Source of the DNA: Candidatus Parabeggiatoa sp. HSG14
Lineage (GTDB): Bacteria > Pseudomonadota > Gammaproteobacteria > Beggiatoales > Beggiatoaceae
Length of the DNA stretch: 34,932 nt
Direction of reading: 5' to 3'
Assembly (NCBI GenBank): GCA_030378085.1
Contig: JAUCGK010000012.1
Location: forward strand, 1 to 34,932
The notes beneath the pieces were generated by a model, which was not told where the DNA came from, did no database searches, and saw nothing but the letters and a program-made list of their open reading frames with translations. How positions within the stretch are numbered: the first letter of the stretch is position 1; the number at the start of each line of letters is the position of its first letter. Positions 17,097 through 26,090 of this stretch are shown piece after piece. The position numbers and the translations under genes are program-made.

Positions 17097-19437
17097 CGAT
17101 TTACTTCACAATCACCTTGAACGGGTTGCAATGAGAACGGTGGATTCTATTGCGCCTTCTGCAAAACATGAAGTACGATTAATCGCTTTTTTAGCAGGAC
17201 TCTTTCACGATATTGGCAAAGGAACACCTTATTTTCAAGAATATCTATTGAAAACCAAGAAAAGAACTAAGCTGACTCCTCATGCTAAAAGTAGTGCCGT
17301 TTTATCGTGGTGGTATACTGAGGCAATGGAGTTGCCTTTGTGGGTAAGGTTGGCGGTATTTATTGCAATATTGCGTCATCACGGTGCGTTGAATTACAAT
17401 GAATGGAGACAACTATTGTTCAATGTGCGGTTTGATATTAAAGAGGATAATTCCACTTTAATAAAACAACTTAATTCATTGGATTTAGAAGGTATTCATG
17501 GTTGGTTACAAAACCTTGCTCACTTGCAAATTGAAAAAATTGAGTTACCAGCGACTTTAAAGCCATTAACCTTAGAAACAATTACAGCAGCATTTAAAAA
17601 ACCTAATGGTCCCCAACTTCGCAAAGCATTTTCTACTTTAGAAGAAGCTTTGATGTTTATCGCCGGGTTTGGTGGACTTTTAGCAGTAGATAAAATTGAT
17701 ACAGCGATAGCGGGTAATACAATTCACCGACAACTATTGCCTCGTGATGCTGTGCATGTGTATAAGTCAAAAAATCCAGAGAAATTTTCCCTAAAAACAG
17801 AACTAGATAAACATCGTGAAAATATTGCAGAAACGGTGGAAAAAACTTGGCTTGCCCATTTAAATGATCATTTATTTTCGCTCACAGCTCCCACAGGTTC
17901 AGGAAAAACCTTGACTGTCCTCAATGCCGCATTAGCAATACGTGCTGAGATTGACAAAAATCATGGTTATTCTCCCCGTATTATCTATTGTTTACCTTTT
18001 ACATCAGTGATTGAACAAAATTATGCCGTTTTTCGTGCGGTGTTTAGAGAAAATGGATTAGAAGATCGCGAAGATTTATTGTTAAAACATCACCATCTTG
18101 TCAGTGGTTTATATCGAACCGAAGAACAAGAAAAAAAAGTGGAACATGAACCTGATGGTGCCGGACAATTATTGACGGAGACATGGCAAAGTGAGTTGGT
18201 TGTTACTACGTTTCATCAATTATTGCACAGTTTATTATCTAAACAAAATTCAAACTTAAAACGTGCAGGACAATTAACGGGTAGCCTAGTTTTAATGGAT
18301 GAAGTGCAGGCGATTCCTATAAAGTATTGGCAGACATTGCGGGTTATTTTTCAGTCGGCTGCCCGTTGTTTAGGCACTCGCTTTATTTTATTAACTGCAA
18401 CACGCCCACTGATTTTCCGTGCTGACAAAAAAGATGCAACGGAATTATTACCGAATCACTCTGAATATTTTCAGGCGTTATCACGGGTGCAATTACATTG
18501 GCATCATCAAGATAAATTGACATTGAATGATTTTTCTCAATATTTAATTGAAAAACATCAATCCGATATGTGTCCGTTGTTGATTATTGTTAATCGAATA
18601 AAATCAGTTAATGTTTTGTTTAATAAGCTTATTAAGCTTAAATCGGATGATAGGAAAATCATTGCCCTATCAACTCATTTTACCCCAAAAGATAGACGGG
18701 CTAGAATTTGTTTAATTCGACGATTATTGAAGAAAAAACAGGCTTGTATAGTCATTACCACCCAGTTGATTGAGGCTGGGGTTGATGTTAGTTTTCCAGT
18801 GGTACATCGGGAGCTTGCACCGTTAGATTCGGTTATTCAATCATCTGGGCGTTGTAATCGTAATAATGATGGAGTAGTTGGTGAAGTGCATTTATGGCAA
18901 TTATATGATACCAGAGAAGATTTTAGTGTTAATGAACGTAAACCTTTATATCAAGGTGTTTATGATAGACTTCTTATTCAAGCTACAGAAACAGTATTCG
19001 GTAAACAAGACTTATGGCAAGAAAGTGATTTTTTAACGTTGAGTCAGCAATATTTTACGGAATGTTGGGAACGCGAGGAACAAAGCGATGTTGATAAATG
19101 GTTAAAAGAAGGTGATTTTGAAGCAGTTGAACAGCATTTTGAGTTAATTAGCCAAAAATATCCAAAAAAATCGCTTTTTGTTGTTGCTACGTCTGAAGAT
19201 AAAAAATTATGGCAAACCTATCGGAATATTTATTCTAGTGACGATCCACCTTTAAATAAAGAAAATGCCTTTCGCAAAATACGCAAAAATTTTTATGAAC
19301 GTGTCATTCAAGTGGCGGATAAAAATAGTAAACCTGATCCAAATGAACCTATTACGAAAATTGAGGCAGGCGAGGATAGTTATACTAGAGAAATAGGTTT
19401 TATTAAGCTAAAAGAAAAATCTGTACGTATATTTTAG
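17056..19437 (+). CDS. cas3: Cas3 HD nuclease-helicase
   Basis: A 793-residue single-chain Cas3 that unwinds and degrades DNA marked by Cascade. The HD nuclease domain is N-terminal: H18 and H20 in LHNHLERV, H51-D52 in GLFHDIGKG, H76 in TPHAKSS, and H108-H109 in LRHHGAL. The helicase follows: Walker A APTGSGKT (K284), DEVQ box (D415-Q418) and the LLTATRP motif. Motif VI is SSGRCNRN (R599, R602). All catalytic residues seem intact. AAGG about 8 bases before the ATG supports the start inside the end of cas5. Unlike many I-B loci, the next genes are not cas4-cas1-cas2. Confidence 0.95.
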   Translation: MKPLPFFQTFAHPNDLLHNHLERVAMRTVDSIAPSAKHEVRLIAFLAGLFHDIGKGTPYFQEYLLKTKKRTKLTPHAKSSAVLSWWYTEAMELPLWVRLAVFIAILRHHGALNYNEWRQLLFNVRFDIKEDNSTLIKQLNSLDLEGIHGWLQNLAHLQIEKIELPATLKPLTLETITAAFKKPNGPQLRKAFSTLEEALMFIAGFGGLLAVDKIDTAIAGNTIHRQLLPRDAVHVYKSKNPEKFSLKTELDKHRENIAETVEKTWLAHLNDHLFSLTAPTGSGKTLTVLNAALAIRAEIDKNHGYSPRIIYCLPFTSVIEQNYAVFRAVFRENGLEDREDLLLKHHHLVSGLYRTEEQEKKVEHEPDGAGQLLTETWQSELVVTTFHQLLHSLLSKQNSNLKRAGQLTGSLVLMDEVQAIPIKYWQTLRVIFQSAARCLGTRFILLTATRPLIFRADKKDATELLPNHSEYFQALSRVQLHWHHQDKLTLNDFSQYLIEKHQSDMCPLLIIVNRIKSVNVLFNKLIKLKSDDRKIIALSTHFTPKDRRARICLIRRLLKKKQACIVITTQLIEAGVDVSFPVVHRELAPLDSVIQSSGRCNRNNDGVVGEVHLWQLYDTREDFSVNERKPLYQGVYDRLLIQATETVFGKQDLWQESDFLTLSQQYFTECWEREEQSDVDKWLKEGDFEAVEQHFELISQKYPKKSLFVVATSEDKKLWQTYRNIYSSDDPPLNKENAFRKIRKNFYERVIQVADKNSKPDPNEPITKIEAGEDSYTREIGFIKLKEKSVRIF

Positions 19438-19658
19438 CTAATCACTTATGTGGGGATTGAAGTGGGTTCGCGAACTATAACTTTTATCATCAACAAAAAA
19501 TAAAACCTAGAGAATACTTGACTTTCTTGTCTGATGGTTTTGCTGTTTTAAAGTATGGAAAGGAACGCGCCGTTTTCAGATAAATATTTTGGCCTTAATA
19601 CCTGCCAGGTTTTGAAAACCTGGCAGCTCTGATAACTTCGATTTTTCTGAAAGTCTAT
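19438..19658. other. Gap between cas3 and cas6, no cas1/cas2/cas4
   Basis: This gap occupies the site where adaptation genes often lie. It holds a CCTGCCAGG palindrome (19600-19626) and otherwise only short open frames. A stretch at about 19484-19580 (KPREYLTFLSDGFAVLKYGKE in one frame) looks faintly coding but is too short to assign. Confidence 0.45.
19600..19626. repeat. Palindrome of the CCTGNCAGGTTTT family
   Basis: CTGCCAGGTTTT and AAAACCTGGCAG form a 12-bp perfect stem. The preceding bases repeat those before the 2905 copy. Confidence 0.7.
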
Positions 19659-19684
19659 ATGTCTATTATAACTAGGATTGAAAC
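19659..19684 (+). repeat. Solitary degenerate CRISPR repeat upstream of cas6
   Basis: It matches positions 12-37 of the array repeat at 21 of 26 positions. The last 11 (AGGATTGAAAC), including the full ATTGAAAC handle, are exact. As with the copy before cas8b, the first 11 repeat bases are not conserved and C19 is changed to T. It ends 26 bases before the cas6 start codon. The following AAATTAG also follows the cas8b-side copy closely. Confidence 0.8.
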
Positions 19685-19710
19685 AAATTAGATGAGGAGA
19701 ATACAGCAGC

Positions 19711-20400
19711 ATGCATATTTTAGACCAGATACCTTATGTCAGCGTAGAATTACGTTGGATTTCTCCCCTAGCTGGTGCACCTTTTACGCGAGCACGTCAA
19801 CTACGCGGTGCTATCGCTCATGCGTTTCCAGATGATAATCGGTTTCATCAACACGATGCCGATGGCAAGCCACTCTATCGCTATCCCCCTATTCAATATC
19901 GTTGGAAAGATGGATATGGTGTCGTTGCGGGGTGGCTGATGGGAGCGGAAACGTTGCTCAATATTTCTTGGCTTGACTTGCCGTTGACGATTGGTAAGGA
20001 TGAAGTACAAGTGACGGATGCAATTATGTCTACACAATATGCCCAATTTGGCATTAGTGAATATTTGATATATTACCATTTTATGAATCCGGTATTATTG
20101 TTTAAACAAGAAAATTATAAAAAGTACAAAGCATTAGAATCTAAAACCGCACAGCGTTATGAACAAGATCGTCTTTTAGTTGCACAGTTGTTGAGTGCTA
20201 TGCGGGGGTTGGGTGTAAATTTTGAGGTACAACTCTATGCTGCTTTTACCCACATTAAAACTTGCCAATGTCGATATAAAGGGCAAACGATGCTCGGTAT
20301 CCAAGGTGATTTTGTGACGAATGCTTTATTACCACCTGGTTTGGCGATTGGACATGCAGTGAGTCATGGGCATGGGTGGATTGTGCCAAATAAGGAGTGA
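19711..20400 (+). CDS. cas6: Cas6 (Cas6b-like) crRNA-processing endoribonuclease
   Basis: A 229-residue protein that cuts the array transcript within each repeat and may stay bound to the 3' hairpin. The Cas6b-type N-terminal pattern is visible: ARQLRGAIAHAFP, then RFHQHDADG (H46, H48), then YRYPPIQYRWKDGYGVV. The glycine-rich C-terminal segment is TMLGIQGDFVTNALLP, then GLAIGHAVSHGHGWIVP. One of the N-terminal histidines is the likely catalytic base. GAGGAG lies about 13 bases before the ATG, a rather long spacing. The gene is separated from cas3 by 273 bases and has its own degenerate repeat upstream, so it may be a second transcription unit. The array leader follows directly. Confidence 0.88.
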   Translation: MHILDQIPYVSVELRWISPLAGAPFTRARQLRGAIAHAFPDDNRFHQHDADGKPLYRYPPIQYRWKDGYGVVAGWLMGAETLLNISWLDLPLTIGKDEVQVTDAIMSTQYAQFGISEYLIYYHFMNPVLLFKQENYKKYKALESKTAQRYEQDRLLVAQLLSAMRGLGVNFEVQLYAAFTHIKTCQCRYKGQTMLGIQGDFVTNALLPPGLAIGHAVSHGHGWIVPNKE

Positions 20401-20783
20401 CGCTGGAGCGTTGGAACGAGAAAAATTATGATTTATTTTTAAAGTAAGTCATAAGGGTAGAAAACCTGATGGCTTATTTATTTTATAAAATATTTTTATA
20501 ATTTTCCCTATGCACAGTTGTAATCTCTGAAATATTTTGGTACAATGTCTCATTCAGTTGAATAACCCTATTTTTTTAGGGCGACTGTTGAGACAAATTT
20601 ATTGTAATAATAAAAATGTGTTTTTATAACGCAATAATAATAAAGGAAAATTTTGTCAAATTTCGATGTAAAAGAAAGTTAAAAAGTGCTATTCTTAAGA
20701 AAATTTTATGGTATTTTTAAGCATTTTAATATTTGGAGTATTTTTGCAACTTGCTGATTTTTCAGGTAATCCTGGAAAATCGG
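20401..20783 (+). promoter_or_regulatory. CRISPR leader
   Basis: AT-rich 383-base sequence between cas6 and the first repeat. It begins with half of a GTTGGAAC palindrome. It includes the hairpin CCCTATTTTTTTAGGG (near 20567) and a good sigma-70 promoter (20518-20546). The decayed repeats at the far end of the array show that this is the leader side, where new spacers would be added. No gene is visible; the frame open from 20708 runs into the repeats and is not real. Confidence 0.8.
20518..20546 (+). promoter_or_regulatory. Putative sigma-70 promoter of the CRISPR array
   Basis: TTGTAA and TACAAT are separated by exactly 17 bases, each one base from the consensus by my reading. The predicted start is near 20553, about 230 bases before the first repeat. 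Confidence 0.5.
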
Positions 20784-23700
20784 GCTTTAAAGCCATATCC
20801 ACTACAACAAGGATTGAAACTATAACGCAAACTAGACATACTACTGCACAAATTCAAGCTTTAAAGCCATATCCACTACAACAAGGATTGAAACACGATA
20901 GTTGCCGTTGCAGGGTCAGTTGTTGGTACGGTGCTTTAAAGCCATATCCACTACAACAAGGATTGAAACTTCGATATGCATCGAAAATTGATTCCCTATA
21001 AAAGCGTGCTTTAAAGCCATATCCACTACAACAAGGATTGAAACTCTGATGGCTTCCCCCATTCACTCCTTCCGAAGTCAAGCTTTAAAGCCATATCCAC
21101 TACAACAAGGATTGAAACGCTAACTGAGCATAACGACATCAGTGATTATTTTTCGGGCTTTAAAGCCATATCCACTACAACAAGGATTGAAACATATGAA
21201 AAGCACTGGTTTTGGCGTTTAACGGGCCTACAGCTTTAAAGCCATATCCACTACAACAAGGATTGAAACTCATTCAAAGTTTTGACAGTTGTGCCGTTGT
21301 ATTTGCTTTAAAGCCATATCCACTACAACAAGGATTGAAACAGTCGATTTGTTTCCTCATTCAGCTCATCTATGAGTGGCTTTAAAGCCATATCCACTAC
21401 AACAAGGATTGAAACCTGAATATAAAACTGAAAGTGCAGGGGGTTCAATTTGGCTTTAAAGCCATATCCACTACAACAAGGATTGAAACTTCTACTTCCA
21501 CTACCTTCAAAAACCTCTCGCTCGCTGCTTTAAAGCCATATCCACTACAACAAGGATTGAAACACGTATGGATAAAAAATTCTACAGTGTTGGCTAATTG
21601 CTTTAAAGCCATATCCACTACAACAAGGATTGAAACGGTGTCAAGAACCGAGTTGATATTGAAGGTATTAGAAGCTTTAAAGCCATATCCACTACAACAA
21701 GGATTGAAACCCATTGTTGCCTCATTCAAAACAGGGGATTTCAACAGCTTTAAAGCCATATCCACTACAACAAGGATTGAAACACGAATTTAAAACTAAA
21801 ACATAGTAATAGTATTAAAAACGCTTTAAAGCCATATCCACTACAACAAGGATTGAAACTTAATAAGTGAAGTAATCTCTGATGAATCACGCGTGGCTTT
21901 AAAGCCATATCCACTACAACAAGGATTGAAACCGAATAAAAGTGAGTTTGCTAACCACGTAATAGGTTTGCTTTAAAGCCATATCCACTACAACAAGGAT
22001 TGAAACTACATCCCCATTCCAGGGATTAACCCGTTACTGCTATGCTTTAAAGCCATATCCACTACAACAAGGATTGAAACGTTGTCAACCAACAGTTTTA
22101 AAACCTCTAAAACTTGGCTTTAAAGCCATATCCACTACAACAAGGATTGAAACGTAGCATTTTCAAAGAATTAAAGATTGTTATTGTATGCTTTTAAGCC
22201 ATATCCACTACAACAAGGATTGAAACTTTCATCTAAAACAGGGGATTTTTCTACCTTTCCATGCTTTAAAGCCATATCCACTACAACAAGGATTGAAACT
22301 CTGATGAAAACATAAGTAAAGCCGACGAAGTCACACGGCTTTAAAGCCATATCCACTACAACAAGGATTGAAACGGTGATCCGGCATCTCGTAGGTAAAG
22401 CGGTTTCAGACCCGCTTTAAAGCCATATCCACTACAACAAGGATTGAAACTGTGTGACGTGGTTGCATACTTAATGTAGAGGGTTCATTGCTTTAAAGCC
22501 ATATCCACTACAACAAGGATTGAAACCCAGGGGTAAAATAATTTTTGCTTGTGCTAACTTCATTGCTTTAAAGCCATATCCACTACAACAAGGATTGAAA
22601 CAGCACTATTAAAACCGTTTTAGGCGTTGATGATAAGCTTTAAAGCCATATCCACTACAACAAGGATTGAAACAAAAGCATTGCATCAACTAAATCACTA
22701 TCAACGAAGCTTTAAAGCCATATCCACTACAACAAGGATTGAAACATAAACAATATTAATAATTCCAATCAAGATATTTTGCTTTAAAGCCATATCCACT
22801 ACAACAAGGATTGAAACCGCAAGAGCGCAACTCGGTTCAAGAGCAGCAAAAACGCGCTTTAAAGCCATATCCACTACAACAAGGATTGAAACCGCAAGAT
22901 AATTCACAGCTAAGGGAAGCGATATCCAATGCTTTAAAGCCATATCCACTACAACAAGGATTGAAACGAGGTAATGTGACGACACTAGAAAAAAGATGTA
23001 CCACGCTTTAAAGCCATATCCACTACAACAAGGATTGAAACCTTATAGATATTACGGCCTCAAAAAATGAACTTAAAGCTTTAAAGCCATATCCACTACA
23101 ACAAGGATTGAAACATGAAACTCCGTTTGAAACTGAAATAAAAGAAATTCAGGCTTTAAAGCCATATCCACTACAACAAGGATTGAAACTAGTATATTTC
23201 GGCATCTTGAAAATTCATTTGCGTTAAGCTTTAAAGCCATATCCACTACAACAAGGATTGAAACTTGTTTGCGATGTACTGTTCGCATAATTCCAACAGT
23301 GCTTTAAAGCCATATCCACTACAACAAGGATTGAAACTTGCGAAGCTAATGACACAAAACCATAACCAGCACTTGCTTTAAAGCCATATCCACTACAACA
23401 AGGATTGAAACCATAACACTATATGAGATTCAAAATGACAAAACTTCGCTTTAAAGCCATATCCACTACAACAAGGATTGAAACAGTGGGAAACATGATG
23501 ACACAGCACTCGCATTGAGTGGGCTTTAAAGCCATATCCACTACAACAAGGATTGAAACATTTTTTCGCCGTCAGAGTATTCATAAGCCTGGGTTGCCGC
23601 TTTAAAGCCATATCCACTACAACAAGGATTGAAACCTGTAATGATAGAAATCCACTTGCTAATAATCGGGGTGCTTTAAAGCCATATCCACTACAACAAG

Positions 23701-23916
23701 GATTGAAACTTCAAGTACTTGTCATGTAATACAATATATATAGCCATGCTTTAAAGCCATATCCACTACAACAAGGATTGAAACGGAGTTAAAATCTCAG
23801 CACCTAAAAAATCGCCTTGCTTTAAAGCCATATCCACTACAACAAGGATTGAAATCTTTCCACTACTTCAGCTATTTTGATACGTGCTGGGGGCTTTAAA
23901 GCCATATCCACTACAA
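20784..23916 (+). CRISPR. CRISPR array, 43 repeats and 42 spacers
   Basis: The repeat is 37 bases, beginning GCTTTAAAGCC and ending CAAGGATTGAAAC. I counted 43 copies, the last cut after ACTACAA at 23916. Spacers are 34-39 bases, mostly 36-38. The 3' end gives the usual type I 5' handle ATTGAAAC; inside the repeat ATCC and GGAT can pair, and the first ten bases GCTTTAAAGC are self-complementary. Nearly all copies are identical; exceptions are 22190-22226 (A6T), 23819-23855 (last base T) and the truncated terminal copy. The degenerate end is on the right, so the leader is on the left and transcription runs rightward. Short frames encoding ISTTTRIET or its antisense are artefacts of the repeat. 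Confidence 0.98.
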
Positions 23917-24014
23917 TGAGGATTTAATAATTTGCAAAATGTTGGTGCTAAACCTGACAGGTTTTAAAAACCTGTCAGGTTTCAACTTTCGTATTTTATC
24001 GAATCCTCATTCCT
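23915..24014 (-). repeat. 100-bp palindromic element, copy 2, cutting the last CRISPR repeat
   Basis: This is the inverted, near-identical partner of 10437-10539 (about three differences). Its left end AATGAGGATT begins inside the last CRISPR repeat, replacing CAAGGATTGAAAC. The element end (GAGGATT) and the repeat (AAGGATT) share a short similarity at the junction. Confidence 0.85.
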
Positions 24015-24097
24015 TATTGAGCTTCTGATGTAGTCCTTTATTATAAGTAATCCATGTAGTTATAATAAAAATAGTAGAGACGGGGCCGTGTGTCTCT

Positions 24098-24117
24098 ACT
24101 ACAACAAGGATTGAAAC
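24098..24117 (+). repeat. CRISPR repeat fragment (3' 20 bases)
   Basis: An exact copy of the last 20 bases of the array repeat, fused on its left to a GTAGAGACG palindrome (24074-24099) that shares its ACTAC-like end. No second repeat follows at spacer distance. Confidence 0.85.
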
Positions 24118-24231
24118 GTGATAGACACAAGGCAAAAAATCCGCTTCGTGTAATAAATGAAGTAACAATCGAATATTAACGATGCTGGCGTATCAAGACT
24201 AGGTTCCCACGCTGGCGCGTAGGAACCAGAA

Positions 24232-24246
24232 AACAAGGATTGAAAC
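24232..24246 (+). repeat. CRISPR repeat fragment (3' 15 bases)
   Basis: AACAAGGATTGAAAC is an exact match to the repeat end. It follows an AGGTTCC/GGAACC palindrome and lies just before the terminator. Confidence 0.75.
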
Positions 24247-24252
24247 AAACTA

Positions 24253-24287
24253 AAAAAGCCCGAATGCTAAAAGCATTCGGGCTTTTT
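24253..24287 (+). terminator. Strong intrinsic terminator, possible end of the array transcript
   Basis: A 16-bp stem with a 3-base loop: AAAAAGCCCGAATGCT, AAA, then its complement ending in TTTTT. It sits 6 bases after a repeat fragment and just before another degenerate repeat. It has T-runs on both strands, so it can act in both directions. Confidence 0.85.
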
Positions 24288-24288
24288 A

Positions 24289-24320
24289 CTTTAAAACTAT
24301 ATCCACTACAACTAGGATTT
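24289..24320 (+). repeat. Degenerate near-full-length CRISPR repeat
   Basis: It matches repeat positions 2-33 at 28 of 32 (CTTTAAAACTATATCCACTA, then CAACTAGGATTT). This is the outermost array relic, so the ancestral array reached at least here. Confidence 0.8.
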
Positions 24321-24847
24321 TTCTAGTTCCAACGCTCCAGCGTTGGAACTCAATTTAGGACGCTCTAGCGTCCTATTTACTCGTGATGTTGGAACGAGAG
24401 AGCAGGATTAAACAGATTTAAGGATAGAATTTTAGTAGTCCTGATTTTGGAGTTCAAAGCTTTAACTTTGAAACGGTTGCCAAACCTGAAGGTTTGGACT
24501 CCATTGAGATTATTTTATAGCGTTTCCCGATTGCGTCTGGTACAAGTCCCCTCCTTAATTTAAGAAGGGGATTTAGGTGAGGTTGTACTTTTCCTATTTT
24601 TTTGCCGTTGGTATTTAAGCTATGATCACCATAAGTTTTCTTATTCAAACCCTCCCAAATTTCAAATCGTTCTCTTAGCTCGCCATCAAAACTCAGTTGA
24701 TAAGCGAATACAGATTAAAAAAGGATTGTTGTCATAAAACAGAAAGAAATAATTTGGATAAATTTTTTCATGTTTTATATCATCCCTTTTTCTCGTTATC
24801 AATGTAATTTTAGTTAAAAAGTAGCATAATAGAAATGTAGTGACATT

Positions 24848-24971
24848 GGAGTCCAAACCTTCAGGTTTGGAAAGCATTGGAGTCCAAACCTTCAGGTTTG
24901 GACTCCATGTACCCTTTTTTGAACCATGCTAAATTTGTGTATAATATTGGAGTCCAAACCTTTAGGTTTGG
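24848..24971. repeat. Three GGAGTCCAAACC palindromes in a row
   Basis: Copies at 24848-24870, 24879-24906 and 24949-24971, each with AAACCTTCAGGTTT or AAACCTTTAGGTTT at the centre. Only the middle copy has both outer arms (GGAGTCC and GGACTCC). Relatives lie at 24480, 27181 and 34068. Confidence 0.75.
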
Positions 24972-25280
24972 AAAGCCAAATAAAGAGAGATTTTGATATA
25001 ATGTTTCATAGGCATATCTTAATTGTTGCTTTGAGAAATTCAATTTTTTGGAAAAAAGAGATTTAGAGGCTTAAAGACGCGAGCATCGCCTCTCTACTGC
25101 TAATTAGAAAATTATTTCATGGAGCGAAGCTACTTTCCAGAAACTTAAATAATATTATAGTTTCGGGGAAATCGTACCTTATTCCATAAATCACAAATTT
25201 TGACATTGGCGAAGCTATTGTTTCATTAAATCAATAAACTACATCTCACTTTGACAATATTCTGAAATGGAAAAAGTATA

Positions 25281-26084
25281 ATGAAAAATAAAACAAACTT
25301 GAAAGAATCAACAGTTGCTTGTGCTTTCTTAATAGCATCTAGCCCTGTATGGGCAGCAAACACAAAAATGGGAGGGGGGGCATTACCTCCCCCAGAAGAG
25401 AATAGACTACCTCCTCCCACCCCGAAAAGAGAAAGGCCAAAACCAACACCTAACGTTGGCAAAAGTTCTACTGTTCGTATTAGTTCTCTTGCAATGGCTG
25501 AAGCAGACAAGAAGAAAATGCAACAATGTTCAAAACTGCCTAAAGTGAGTGTAAGGAAACCAAAACCAAAAGGTATTTGGTCACTGACTTTTGATCCCAA
25601 TGAGAAACAAAAGAAAGTGACCTTGCAATTTACCTTGTCGGATATTCCATCCATCAATAAGAAGAATGTATTGCTTTTGCTCTATAGTCGTTGTTTGTCC
25701 AAAAAGCCTCAACTAAAAACGCCATCGTCAAAAAACACGTTAGCACTTGCTTTCAACGATCTTTATCTTTTGGAGAGTTATGATATTCCTGCCACACCTT
25801 CTAGCCAATCTTCTTCTGATTCTTCAACAATCTCGAAAATTTTCGAGATTGACTTAGAAACTGATAAACTGGCCAAACAAGTTGAAGCTGGTAATACCAA
25901 ATTTTATTTTCAAGCGGGTTTATTGACAAAAGCAGACTTTGACAAACAATATTACGAAGAAGTCAGGCTATCACCCATGGTAGCGGTTCATTTTTCACCA
26001 AAAGCGTGTTTAGATAAAAGAACTTTTTCCAGCCAAATGAGAGCAAAAAATCTATCATGCAAGGAGCTATCCACCAAAAACTAA
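25281..26084 (+). CDS. Exported proline-rich protein of unknown function
   Basis: A 267-residue protein with a signal peptide (cleavage expected after SSPVWA, near residue 25). A low-complexity Pro/Gly/Lys linker follows (GGGALPPPEENRLPPPTPKR, about 32-60). The rest is a mixed alpha/beta domain with cysteines in MQQCSK, YSRCLS, KACLD and LSCKE, suggesting disulfides outside the cytoplasm. A serine-rich run (SSQSSSDSSTIS) sits in the middle. I do not recognise the family. It is convergent with ubiU, the stops being only a few bases apart, and stands alone after the repeat-rich trailer. Confidence 0.65.
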   Translation: MKNKTNLKESTVACAFLIASSPVWAANTKMGGGALPPPEENRLPPPTPKRERPKPTPNVGKSSTVRISSLAMAEADKKKMQQCSKLPKVSVRKPKPKGIWSLTFDPNEKQKKVTLQFTLSDIPSINKKNVLLLLYSRCLSKKPQLKTPSSKNTLALAFNDLYLLESYDIPATPSSQSSSDSSTISKIFEIDLETDKLAKQVEAGNTKFYFQAGLLTKADFDKQYYEEVRLSPMVAVHFSPKACLDKRTFSSQMRAKNLSCKELSTKN

Positions 26085-26090
26085 GAATAA

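Larger units (their letters stand above)
24015..25280. other. Array trailer: decayed repeats and palindromic elements, no gene
   Basis: This stretch of 1.27 kb has no credible gene. It holds: a 31-base repeat (24034-24064) also found at 29732 and 29883; a GAGACGG palindrome fused to a repeat fragment (24074-24117); an AGGTTCC/GGAACC palindrome (about 24201-24226); further CRISPR repeat relics; and a terminator. Then come GTTCCAACGCTCC (24326-24349) and GGACGCTC (24358-24373) palindromes, AAACCTGAAGGTTT palindromes (24480-24502, 24848-24870, 24879-24906, 24949-24971) and one GGAAACGCTATA-type element (24515-24586). Confidence 0.6.

Noticed and set aside
19484-19580. Possible remnant coding sequence after cas3 (KPREYLTFLSDGFAVLKYGKE)
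   Set aside because: It is only about 40 codons, without a start or a recognisable motif. I could not tie it to cas1, cas4 or a transposase.
22818-22930. Neighbouring spacers both beginning CGCAAGA
   Set aside because: Only seven bases are shared and the rest differs. This is expected by chance among 42 spacers.
20708-23617. Several open frames across the array encoding ISTTTRIET, PYPLQQGLK or antisense ILVVVDMALK repeats
   Set aside because: They are translations of the CRISPR repeat itself. Repeat-spacer spacing, not codon structure, explains them.
24454-25043. Short minus-strand frames in the array trailer (SKPEGLDSN-type peptides)
   Set aside because: They are generated by the GGAGTCCAAACC palindromes and have no ribosome sites or conserved features.
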